Assembly: GCF_026013965.1 (NCBI RefSeq)
Contig: NZ_CP110341.1
Span: 3,038,001 to 3,102,000 of the forward strand
From: Brevibacterium sp. JSBI002
GTDB taxonomy: Bacteria > Actinomycetota > Actinomycetes > Actinomycetales > Brevibacteriaceae
Direction: 5' to 3'
DNA length: 64,000 bases
Part shown: in pieces, positions 28,693-36,790 of the stretch
How the letters are laid out: every line of letters starts with the position of its first letter
How positions within the stretch are numbered: the first letter of the stretch is position 1
Notes under the pieces: model-generated
Database searches by the model: none
What the model saw: only the letters and a program-made list of their open reading frames with translations
What the model was told of the DNA's origin: nothing
Program-made: the position numbers and the translations under genes

Positions 28693-29969
28693 GGCTCGCT
28701 GATGAGTGTCGGGCCGAGCGGGTCGGCGATGTGCGCGGTTCCTGACGCGGCGTCGTAGTCGAAGACGCGCCGGCCGGAGACGAAGACGGTCTCGGCGCGG
28801 GAGTTCAGATCGAGCGGATCGCCGGACCAGATGACGATATCGGCGTCACGGCCCACGGCCAAGGAGCCGAGCCGGTCCTCGAGGCCGAAGATCGCGGCCG
28901 GATTGATCGTCAGCGCTTCGATCGCGACGATCGGGTCGAGGCCTTCCTTCACGGCCAGCGAGGCTTCGTGGATGAGAAAGTTGATCGGGATGACCGGATG
29001 GTCGGTGGTCAGAGCGATGCGCACCCCCGCCTCGGCCAGCGAGGCCGCGGTGGCCAGGGTGCGGTCGCGCAGTTCGACCTTCGACCGGGAGGTCATCAGG
29101 GGCCCGAGGATGACGTCGATGCCCTTGGCGGCGATGAAGTCGGCGATCTTGTGGCCTTCGGTCCCGTGGTTGATGACGAGGCGGTAGCCGAATTCCTCGG
29201 ACAGGCGGATGGCGGTGGCGATATCGTCGGCGCGGTGGCAGTGCTGGTCCCATGCGAGCTTGCCGTCGAGGACGTCGGCCAGGGTCTCCTTGACCAGGTC
29301 GCGGTCGAATGGGGTGCCGTCGGCTTCCGCTTGTGCACGTTTGGCCTGATAGTTCCGCGCTTCGACGAAGGCGTCGCGGATGATCTTGACGGTGCCCATC
29401 CTCGTCGATGGGGTGACCTTCTTCTCCCCGTAAACGCGTTTCGGGTTCTCGCCGAGGGCGGACTTCACGGACAGATCCTGCGTCACGAGCATTTCGTCGA
29501 CGATCCGTCCCCAGGTCTTGAGGAAGGCGGTGCGACCACCGATGGGATTGCCGGAGCCGGGTTTGATGAGCGCCGAGGTGACACCCCCGCGCAGCGCATC
29601 CTTGAATCCGAGGTCGGTGGGGTCGATGCTGTCGAGCGCGCGCAGGCCCGCCCCGTTGGGATCGGTCATCTCGTTCGTATCGTCACCGGACCAGCCTTCA
29701 CCGTCCTCATGCACGCCGAGGTGGCCGTGGGCTTCGATGAAGCCGGGCAGGACCCAGCGTCCGCCGGCATCGATGACCTCGGTGTCCGCGGGGAGGGATG
29801 AGGTGTCGACGGAGCCGGGGGCCACCTCGGTGATGCGGCCGTCCTTGACTGTCAGCGTGCCGGATTCGATCGCCTCGGCACGGGTCCCGGACGCGTCGGC
29901 CACGGGCACGATCCGCGCGTTCGTGATGACGAAATCTGTGGCTGCGGGGACCGGGACTGACCGATACAT
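28689..29969 (-). CDS. Imidazolonepropionase-like amidohydrolase
   Basis: 426 residues. Metal-binding motifs are EAHGHLGVH (first strand), HCHRADD, NHGTEGHK and the aspartate in TTDHP. The C-terminal strands GRDADIVIWSGDPLD are typical. Members hydrolyse cyclic amides or imides; the substrate is unknown. AGGAG 4 bases before the ATG fixes the start. Downstream thrE is overlapped, forming a two-gene operon, so product export is a possible link. Confidence 0.85.
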   Translation of the reverse strand: MYRSVPVPAATDFVITNARIVPVADASGTRAEAIESGTLTVKDGRITEVAPGSVDTSSLPADTEVIDAGGRWVLPGFIEAHGHLGVHEDGEGWSGDDTNEMTDPNGAGLRALDSIDPTDLGFKDALRGGVTSALIKPGSGNPIGGRTAFLKTWGRIVDEMLVTQDLSVKSALGENPKRVYGEKKVTPSTRMGTVKIIRDAFVEARNYQAKRAQAEADGTPFDRDLVKETLADVLDGKLAWDQHCHRADDIATAIRLSEEFGYRLVINHGTEGHKIADFIAAKGIDVILGPLMTSRSKVELRDRTLATAASLAEAGVRIALTTDHPVIPINFLIHEASLAVKEGLDPIVAIEALTINPAAIFGLEDRLGSLAVGRDADIVIWSGDPLDLNSRAETVFVSGRRVFDYDAASGTAHIADPLGPTLISEP

Positions 29970-30117
29970 TCTGCTCCTAGCGAGGGGGTCGGCGACGACG
30001 TCTGTGCGGTCACGAGTCTACGCCACTCGGTGATTCCACTCGGTGACCTCACGGCCGTTCGCCGAGTTGGCCGAAGGCCTCCGGCGGGGAGAGTATTCTC
30101 CCCCTTCCCTGCCAATT

Positions 30118-30177
30118 GCTACCTGACGGCGGCCCAGCAACCTCGCGCCAGGTTGCTGGGCCGCCGTCAGGTAGTAC
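30118..30177. repeat. Palindromic repeat family A, copy 3
   Basis: 60-bp palindrome, centre 30147/30148, one broken pair near the centre (30145/30150) and one G-T pair. Unlike copies 2 and 4, it lies between divergent genes (amidohydrolase and SGNH hydrolase), about 40 bases before the -10 box of the latter. Confidence 0.93.
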
Positions 30178-30215
30178 TGGTGGCTACTGCGGGGTAGGCC
30201 GTGTCTGTCCCGGCG

Positions 30216-30221
30216 TATAGT
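30216..30221 (+). promoter_or_regulatory. -10 box TATAGT of the SGNH hydrolase gene
   Basis: TATAGT is followed by about 34 bases with AAGGA before the ATG at 30256. No clear -35 box is visible 17 bases upstream. Confidence 0.5.
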
Positions 30222-30255
30222 CTGGATGCATCGCACAAAGAGAGAAGGACCCCTG

Positions 30256-31218
30256 ATGCTTGAGCCGATCACCTCATACGTCGCAATCGGAGACTCGTTC
30301 AGTGAGGGTCTGATGGATCCCGACCCCAGGGTCGAGGATCGGTACCGCGGCTGGACCGACCGGCTCGCGCTCATGCTCACCGAATCGTCGGTGGGCAGCC
30401 CGGACCTGTCCTATGCCAATCTGGCCATCCGAGGTCGGCTGCTCGACCGCATCGTCGATGACCAGATCCCGCAGGTCCTCGAAATGAAGCCGGACCTCGT
30501 GAGCCTCTGCGCCGGGGGCAACGACTGCCTGCGTCCGAAGGCCGATATCGATGCCCTGGCCGCGAAGTTCGAACGTGCCGTGATCGCGATGCGTGAGGCC
30601 GGCATCGAGGTGCTCATGTGCAACGGCTTCGATACCGAGTTCAGCACCCCGCTCATCCGTGCGGTGCGGCCCCGCGTGGGGATCTACAACGCCCATCTGT
30701 GGTCGATCGCGCAGCGGCACGGCTGCCATATGGTCGACCTGTGGGGCCTGCGGTCGCTCTACGCCGCGCAGATGTGGGCCGATGACCGCATCCACCTGTC
30801 GACGGAGGGCCACCACCTCGTCGCCGAACAGGCTCTGGCGACCCTGGAGAGCGGTCGTTCCCTGCCGGTCAAGGGCTTCGGCCTTCCGGCACGTCCGACG
30901 CGGGCGATCCGCGAGGTGATGAGCGAGGAGTCGCGGTGGGCCCGTGAGTACCTGGCCCCATGGGTCGGTCGCCGACTGCGTGGACAGTCCTCCGGTGACA
31001 CGCTCGACCCGAAGCTGCCCGAACTCACCCGCGTCCGCGACCTCGTCGAACGCTCGCGCGAGGTCGACCGCGCACGTGGGGTCGGCGGGACCGACGTGCC
31101 TGGCGCGGCGGACGCTGCCGGCCGGTCGGAGGCCGCCGATCTGACCGACTCAGGCGGAACTCGCGCCGACGAAACCGGCATCGGCGGGGTGAATGCACCT
31201 CGGGGTTCCGAAGGATGA
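30256..31218 (+). CDS. SGNH/GDSL-type esterase
   Basis: 320 residues from ATG 30256 (AAGGA upstream); a start at 30226 is too near the promoter. Catalytic Ser14 is in GDSFSEG, the Gly/Asn blocks are AGGND, and the Asp/His pair is DDRIHLSTEGHH. SGNH enzymes cleave ester bonds in lipids or sugars. No signal peptide, so cytoplasmic. The last ~40 residues are an Ala/Gly/Asp-rich tail that has no fold. Its end overlaps the next gene. Confidence 0.88.
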   Translation: MLEPITSYVAIGDSFSEGLMDPDPRVEDRYRGWTDRLALMLTESSVGSPDLSYANLAIRGRLLDRIVDDQIPQVLEMKPDLVSLCAGGNDCLRPKADIDALAAKFERAVIAMREAGIEVLMCNGFDTEFSTPLIRAVRPRVGIYNAHLWSIAQRHGCHMVDLWGLRSLYAAQMWADDRIHLSTEGHHLVAEQALATLESGRSLPVKGFGLPARPTRAIREVMSEESRWAREYLAPWVGRRLRGQSSGDTLDPKLPELTRVRDLVERSREVDRARGVGGTDVPGAADAAGRSEAADLTDSGGTRADETGIGGVNAPRGSEG

Positions 31219-31979
31219 GCGTCGAGTCCGTGCGCATTCCCGAACTCTCAGCTGCCGGGGCCGCCATGGTGCCGTCCTTCCGGCACGTCTACGGGGACTC
31301 CCCCGAGCAGTTCGTCGAGGTCTTCGGTGACCCGGCGGCCGCCTCGGCGACGGTGGTCTTCGTCCACGGCGGCTACTTCCGGCCCCGCACCGACCTGGCC
31401 CATGCCCGGCCGTTGGCTCGGGCGTTGGCGGAGGCCGAGGTGCTCGTCGCCTCCGTCGAGTATCGACGACTCGGCGGTCAGCCGCTCCTGCTCGACGATG
31501 TCACCGCGGGCATCGATTCGGTGTGTGCCGAACTTCCGAGCTGGGGCGTCAGCGAACACGCGAGGCAGAATCTGATCGTCTCTGGCCACTCGGCCGGTGG
31601 CTGCCTCGTCCTCGCTTGGGCCTCGCATCTGCCCGCGGAGGGACCGCGGATCCGTCTGCGCCCTCTGGCACCGGTGACCGATCTGCTGCGGGAAGTCGAG
31701 GGCAACCTCGGCGATGGGGCAGTCCTCGACTATATGGGTGTGCGGCCAGAGGACGACCTGGAGGTGTATCTGCGCCACGATCCGCGGTCACGGGCGGCCC
31801 TCATCCCGCCACGGGTCGACATGCATTCGATCCACGGAGATGCCGATGCCACCGTCGACGTCGAATTCTCCCGTGTCTTTCCCGCCGCCCTGACCGAGCT
31901 GCCGGGGGCGAACCATGCCGATGTCATCGACCCCGACTCCCCGTTCTTCCCGCAGGTGAGGAACCTGCTGCTCGGCTGA
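31215..31979 (+). CDS. Alpha/beta hydrolase, probable kynurenine formamidase
   Basis: 254 residues with the oxyanion motif HGGYFR, nucleophile in GHSAGG, and the acid/His pair in MHSIHGDADATVD and GANHADVID. This is the small alpha/beta-hydrolase type that includes arylformamidase (N-formylkynurenine to kynurenine). It ends 9 bases from the tail-to-tail tryptophan 2,3-dioxygenase gene, whose product is that substrate. The role is therefore likely but not proven. Confidence 0.72.
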   Translation: MSVESVRIPELSAAGAAMVPSFRHVYGDSPEQFVEVFGDPAAASATVVFVHGGYFRPRTDLAHARPLARALAEAEVLVASVEYRRLGGQPLLLDDVTAGIDSVCAELPSWGVSEHARQNLIVSGHSAGGCLVLAWASHLPAEGPRIRLRPLAPVTDLLREVEGNLGDGAVLDYMGVRPEDDLEVYLRHDPRSRAALIPPRVDMHSIHGDADATVDVEFSRVFPAALTELPGANHADVIDPDSPFFPQVRNLLLG

Positions 31980-31988
31980 AGGTGCTGC

Positions 31989-32909
31989 TCAGATCCCTTC
32001 TGGACTGATGCCGGGTCCGTTCTCGATGCCGGTGCGGATGTCGAAGAGCTCGGGGAAGAACGTGAGATCGAGCGCCTTCTGCAGGAATCCGACCCCGCTC
32101 GAACCGCCTGTTCCGCGTTTCATGCCGATGATCCGCAGCACCGTGCGCATGTGCCGGTAGCGCCAGATCTGGAAGTTCTCCTCGAGGTCGACGAGTTCTT
32201 CGCAGCTCTCATATTCCTGCCAGTACTTCTGCGGGTTCTCGTAGATGATGCGGAAGGCATCGCACAGTTCCTCGTCGAAGGTGTGAGCGACCGACTTGTC
32301 TCGGTCGAGGAGCCGCTGCGGCACCGGTAGACCGCGGCGGGCCAGGCAGGCGAGGAACTCGTCGTAGATGCTCGGTTCCTCAAGGTACTGCTCCAGGGCT
32401 GCATGTGCTTCGGGCTCCCCGTCGAAGACCGGGAGCATGGCGCGGTTCTTGTTGCCGAGCAGGAACTCCACGGCCCGGTACTGCCAGGACTGGAAGCCGG
32501 AGGCTCGGCCGAGCTGATCGCGGAACCCGACGTATTCGCTCGGCGTCAGCGTAGCGAGCACCGACCACTGCTCGGTCAAGGTCTTCTGGATGTGTTTGAC
32601 GCGGGCGATGCGTTTGAGCGCGGTCTGCAGCTCATCGTCGGCGATAAGGCGGCGGGCATCGAGGAGCTCGTGGATGACGAGCCTGAACCACAGCTCCGTG
32701 GTCTGGTGCTGGATGATGAAGAGCAGCTCGTCGTGATGTTCGGGACTGCTGACGGGGTGCTGGGCGCCCAGGAGCCGGTCGAGGTCGAGATACGACCCGT
32801 AGGTCATCGACTCCTTGAGGTCGGTGTGGACTCCGGCTTCGAGGTCGCGTTCGTTCTTCTCGGCCGTCGTCCGAGCGTCGCTGCCCGGGTCATGGTTGGA
32901 GTCGGTCAT
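31989..32909 (-). CDS. kynA: Tryptophan 2,3-dioxygenase
   Basis: 306 residues from ATG 32909 ([11 protein letters not shown]); TATGCT 7 bases upstream suggests a leaderless start, and a start at 32921 is possible. The helical haem fold shows [16 protein letters not shown] and [17 protein letters not shown], and the haem-binding His in [11 protein letters not shown]. It opens the indole ring of Trp to N-formylkynurenine. No kynureninase is in the window. Confidence 0.95.
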   Translation of the reverse strand: MTDSNHDPGSDARTTAEKNERDLEAGVHTDLKESMTYGSYLDLDRLLGAQHPVSSPEHHDELLFIIQHQTTELWFRLVIHELLDARRLIADDELQTALKRIARVKHIQKTLTEQWSVLATLTPSEYVGFRDQLGRASGFQSWQYRAVEFLLGNKNRAMLPVFDGEPEAHAALEQYLEEPSIYDEFLACLARRGLPVPQRLLDRDKSVAHTFDEELCDAFRIIYENPQKYWQEYESCEELVDLEENFQIWRYRHMRTVLRIIGMKRGTGGSSGVGFLQKALDLTFFPELFDIRTGIENGPGISPEGI

Positions 32910-32926
32910 GACCTCCAGCATAGGGG

Positions 32927-33253
32927 TCAGCCGGGTTGTCGCCTCTGTGGTTCGGCGACTTCCCGCACATCATCGACCAGCTGCTTCCATTCCGGCGGCA
33001 TCTGGGCCTCGCCGAAGCGCACTCGCCCGAATCGGCTTTCGATGAGATAAGCGAAACGGTCAGCCCCCGTGGACTGCGGCGCATCATCACTCTGCCCGCC
33101 GTCGGACCAGGGAAGATCGGCGATGCGCGGGCCGAGGTCATCGCGCCGACTGCTCGCGTCGATGTCGACTTCCCAGACGAGCAGCATCCCGCCGATCCCG
33201 CCCGAGCGTTCGACGAGCAGACGCCCGAAGCCTTCGGCCGACTTCTCGTTCAC
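32927..33253 (-). CDS. Emfourin-type inhibitor of the adjacent M4 protease
   Basis: 108 residues from GTG 33253, sharing a GTGA overlap with the protease stop; a longer upstream start inside the protease is rejected. The sequence [21 protein letters not shown] and the C-terminal [27 protein letters not shown] have the pattern of emfourin, the protein inhibitor of protealysin. Known emfourins are encoded in the same operon as protealysin, as here, and block the mature enzyme inside the cell. The motif match and context together make this call. Confidence 0.75.
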   Translation of the reverse strand: MNEKSAEGFGRLLVERSGGIGGMLLVWEVDIDASSRRDDLGPRIADLPWSDGGQSDDAPQSTGADRFAYLIESRFGRVRFGEAQMPPEWKQLVDDVREVAEPQRRQPG

Positions 33254-34374
33254 CAGCTGCTCCCCTGGTTTCCGCGCGCCGAACCTGCGTGGGAGATGCC
33301 CACGGTATCCCACCCGGACACGATCGCATCGTGGATGTCGGATCCGGCTCCGAACTGGTCGGCCGCCTCGGCGATGGTGAGTTCTGCGAACTCCGCGAAA
33401 TCGGTGCGCTGCGTGATCTCGGACCCGGTGAGGACGGAGTACCAGACCTGTCCGACGCTCTCCCAGGCCGGACCGCCGACGGCGGTGGCGGCGAGCGCGA
33501 AGGCGCGGTTCGGGATCCCGGAATTGAGGTGGACCCCGCCGTTGTCGGAGTCGGTGGTGACGAAGTCATTCATGTGCGCCGGCTGCGGATCCTTGCCGAG
33601 GACGTCGTCGTCATAGGCTGTGCCGGGTTCGATCATCGACCGCAGGGCACGTCCGGTCACCTCGGGGGTGAAGATTCCGGCGCCGATGAGCCAGTCGGCG
33701 TCCTCGGCATTCTGTCCCGCGTCGTGCTGTTGGGTCAGGGCGCCGAAGACATCGGCGCAGTGCTCGTTGAGTGCTCCCGGCTGGCCGAAGTATTCGAGGT
33801 CGGCGGTGTGGCTGATGACGCCGTGGGAGAGCTCGTGGCCGATGATCGACAGCGAACCGGTGAACCCGGTGAACACTTCGTCGTCGCCGTCGCCGAAGAC
33901 CATGAGGCGGCCGTCGAAGAAGGCATTGTCGTAGTCCTTGCCGTAGTGGACGCTGGCCATGAGCGGCATTCCCGCGCCGTCGAGCGAATCGCGCCCGAAC
34001 ACCTCGGAGAACAGCGAATACGAAGCACCGAGCCCGTCATAGGCTTCGTTGACCGGCTCATCGTCGACGGACTCTTCGCCCTCGGAGCGGACGAGTTCGC
34101 CGGGCAGCACCTCGGTGTTCTGCGCATCGTGGATGAGACGCTGCACCCCTGCCGATCCGGGGGCGGCGAGCGCGGTTTCGTCCTTGCCGAGATCGGCCGG
34201 CGGTGTGTACCTCAGACCCGCCAGGCGCAGGTTTCGGCAGCTCTCATCGGACATCCGACAGTTGGCCGCGGCGGCCGCGGCCTTCGGGAACCGCTCGGTG
34301 CCGCGCTCGGCGATCGCATCGAGGAGATAGGGCGGGACGACACTGTGAAATGGGACGACGCTGTGAGAGACCAT
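33250..34374 (-). CDS. Protealysin-like M4 metalloprotease
   Basis: 374 residues from ATG 34374; a longer open frame to 34422 runs past a plausible start. The N-terminal propeptide SVVPPYLLDAIAERG is the short protealysin type (not the long thermolysin type) and there is no signal peptide, so the enzyme is probably cytoplasmic or released non-classically. Zinc site: HELSH near residues 180-184 and the third ligand in NEHCADVFG. The C-terminal domain contains the catalytic His region DIHDAI. Its stop overlaps the inhibitor start. Confidence 0.93.
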   Translation of the reverse strand: MVSHSVVPFHSVVPPYLLDAIAERGTERFPKAAAAAANCRMSDESCRNLRLAGLRYTPPADLGKDETALAAPGSAGVQRLIHDAQNTEVLPGELVRSEGEESVDDEPVNEAYDGLGASYSLFSEVFGRDSLDGAGMPLMASVHYGKDYDNAFFDGRLMVFGDGDDEVFTGFTGSLSIIGHELSHGVISHTADLEYFGQPGALNEHCADVFGALTQQHDAGQNAEDADWLIGAGIFTPEVTGRALRSMIEPGTAYDDDVLGKDPQPAHMNDFVTTDSDNGGVHLNSGIPNRAFALAATAVGGPAWESVGQVWYSVLTGSEITQRTDFAEFAELTIAEAADQFGAGSDIHDAIVSGWDTVGISHAGSARGNQGSSW

Positions 34375-34466
34375 GACTCCAGCGTGCCACTTCCGGCGAC
34401 GAACCGATAGGGAACCCGGCACATCCGCGGCGGACGGCCCGCCGCGACCTCAACTAAACTTGTCAC

Positions 34467-35785
34467 GTGCTCAAACCGATCCTGTGGCCGGTGCTCGTGC
34501 CGTTCGCCCTCTTCGCCGTCGGCCTGGGTGCGATCATGCCGATCCTCGTGCTCGGGGCGCTCTCGCTGGGGTCGACGCAGGCCTTCGCCGCCGCCATCGT
34601 CGGCATCATGGGGGCCGTGTCGCTGATGGCCACGGTACCGGCGGGGATCCTCATCGACCGCCTCGGCGATTTCCGGGCCATGTTCGTGGCCACGTTCGCC
34701 GCGATCATCGTGCTCGGCTCCATCGTCGCCGCCTTCATCTGGGATTCGCCGTACTCGCTGCTCGTCTATACGGTCGCGCTCATGGTCTTCGGTCCGGTCT
34801 CCGATGTGTGGAGCCTGGCAAGGCAGGCCGTCGTCGCCGAGGTGATGCCGCCGGCCGACCTCGCGAAGGCGATGACCGCGCTCGGCGGCACGCAACGGGT
34901 CGGCAACCTCGTCGGGCCGATGATCGGCGCCGGCCTCATGCTCGTCTTTCCCATCTGGTCCGTGTTCGTCTTCTCCGGCCTCACCGCCGTCGCCGCGATC
35001 GCGATCATGACCCTGCCGATCGCGCAGATCCCCGGTTTCGACGACCATCCCCATCGCGCCGAGGCGGCCCCGACCTCACGTGCGGACGGTCCCTCCCCCG
35101 CCGATGCTCCCAACCCCACCGAGGCGGCCGACCCCGCCGCGACGAACGATCCGGCACATCGTGACGTCGTCCCTCCTCGGCGGGGGAAGAAGGATCGTCG
35201 GCCGCCGCTGGACGTGCGGTGGAAATCGGTCATCCTCACCGGCGTCACGATCATCGCACTGGCGGCGGCCCGTGCCGCCCAGCCGGTCGTCGTCCAGCTG
35301 TGGGGCGTCGAGATCGGTCTGCACAAGTCCTCGATCTCGCTCATCATCGCCTTCGGAGCCGGACTCGAACTCACCGTCATGTTCCTCGGCGCGTACATCA
35401 AGGATCGCCTCGGTCGGGTCGCGACCTCGTCGCGTGCCTGTCCGTCTTCGGCACCGGATTCGTCATCATGGTCGCGAAACCGGACCTCGCAGGGATGGTC
35501 ATCGCCGCCGCGGTCATGGCCTTCGGCAACGGCCTCGGCGCGGGCGTGAATATGACGATCGGCGCGGACCTCTCCCCCGCGGTCGGACGGCCGCGGTTCC
35601 TCGGCATCTGGGCGATCTTCAACAACGGCGGCAAGCTCGGCGGGCCGACGCTGCTGTCCCTCATCATCACCGTGACCACCCTGCGATTCGGGGTGCTCTT
35701 CCCGGGACTGCTCGCCTTCCTCGGCGCGGTGTGGATCCTCATCTGGGCCCGTCAGGTGGGTCTGCCCGGCCGCCGCCGACCCTGA
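34467..35785 (+). pseudogene. MFS transporter, frameshifted (one base missing)
   Basis: Starts at GTG 34467, with TAAACT 6 bases upstream (leaderless). Twelve-helix transporter: PVLVPFALFAVGLGAIM, the loop-2/3 motif GILIDRLGDFRAMF, and a long charged loop of ~75 residues between the halves. After YIKDRLGR (near 35410) the frame is lost; the second half continues in the -1 frame as LVACLSVFGTGFVIMVAKPD to the stop at 35785. Restoring one base between about 35410 and 35432 would give an intact protein. Probably a sequencing deletion or a recent mutation; the substrate is unknown. Confidence 0.82.
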
Positions 35786-35870
35786 GCTTCGACGTTTCGG
35801 TCCATGACCGCCCCGCCCCATCGTGCCGTGGATCACACAACTCCCCCTCCGAGCCGAGGCAACAGGATGT

Positions 35871-35901
35871 TATCGTTTTTCGTGATATCGATAAACGATA
35901 T
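35871..35901 (+). promoter_or_regulatory. Overlapping palindromes, probable operator
   Basis: TATCGTTT (35871) and AAACGATA (35893-35900) form an 8-bp inverted repeat around an inner ATATCG-ATAAA-CGATAT (35885-35901). This AT-rich spot in GC-rich DNA lies 40 bases before the membrane protein at 35941. TATCG/CGATA half sites are common in actinobacterial repressor operators (PadR-type and others); the regulator is not in the window. Confidence 0.5.
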
Positions 35902-35940
35902 GTCGTTGATCGTCGCCGACAGACATCGAGAGGATGCCAC

Positions 35941-36534
35941 ATGCTCAACCAGAGCCGTAAGAACCAGGTCAGCACATTCACCGGAGGCCTCTTCGCTGCC
36001 GGCGCCGTCGCCGCCGGCTTCGAGATCCTCAAGCCGCTGCTGACACTGATTTCCGACCACAGAGTCACGATTCGCCTGCACGACGGCACTGCGCACGACG
36101 ATCTCTCGGAAGCGGCGCACGTAATGAGCACGGAACTGACCACAGCCATCGACGCCTCAGCCCTGCCGACTTGGATTGTCGTGGCCTATGCCGTCGGCTC
36201 CGTGCTGACGGCTCTAGGACTGCTCAGCCTCATCGTCGGATACGCCTCATTCATCGCATCTTCCGGGGCCCACGTGATCTCCTCGAACCGTTGGCCACTG
36301 ACGATCACGACTGCCGGGTTGCTCGGGCTGATCGGCGGAGTCAGTGGTGGATGGCTGACCAACTGGACAATCGACCAAGCAGCGTTCGACCAGGGACTGC
36401 CGCACCTCGGCTATAACGTCGCCGATCAGTCCACCTTCTTCATCACGGTGGTCGCGAGCGCTGTGCTCACCCTGCTCGGCCTCACCGCCTCACACACTCA
36501 TGAGCTCGAGGAAGAGACGTCAGGCCTGGTCTGA
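35941..36534 (+). CDS. Uncharacterised four-helix membrane protein
   Basis: 197 residues from ATG 35941, with GAGAGG 7 bases upstream. Hydrophobic segments at about 14-38, 79-103, 115-135 and 165-185, with an outer region TIRLHDGTAHDDLSEAAH. I do not recognise a family; the arrangement recalls DUF2975-like proteins. The upstream overlapping palindromes suggest tight control. Confidence 0.65.
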   Translation: MLNQSRKNQVSTFTGGLFAAGAVAAGFEILKPLLTLISDHRVTIRLHDGTAHDDLSEAAHVMSTELTTAIDASALPTWIVVAYAVGSVLTALGLLSLIVGYASFIASSGAHVISSNRWPLTITTAGLLGLIGGVSGGWLTNWTIDQAAFDQGLPHLGYNVADQSTFFITVVASAVLTLLGLTASHTHELEEETSGLV

Positions 36535-36557
36535 GGGCCGCGGGATGCCCCCTCGAA

Positions 36558-36675
36558 CGCCGAGGACCGCGGGAATGTCCCGCGGACGCCGAGAGTCGTG
36601 GGCCCCACCCCGCGGACGCCGAGTGCCGCAGGCCCACCCCTCGGTCGCCGAGCACTGCGGGTCATCCGAATCCGC
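36558..36675. repeat. Tandem array of about four 29-30 bp units
   Basis: CGCCGAG recurs at 36558, 36587, 36617 and 36646, each followed by a GCGGG- or GTGGG-type arm and a complementary CCCGCGGA-type end. Each unit can form its own small hairpin. It lies between the membrane protein and the UbiB-like gene. Confidence 0.65.
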
Positions 36676-36790
36676 GCTCCGCAGCCGCTGGAAGGTCCGT
36701 GCCGACCGACTAGGCTGATGGTGACCGATTCGAAAATGGTCAGCCGAGTCTCGGACGCTGGCAGCCCGAACAGGATCAGGAGAGTCATCG

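Noticed and set aside
32927..33313. Longer start for the inhibitor at 33313
   Set aside because: It would lie well inside the protease gene; the GTGA overlap and start at 33253 fit the family better.
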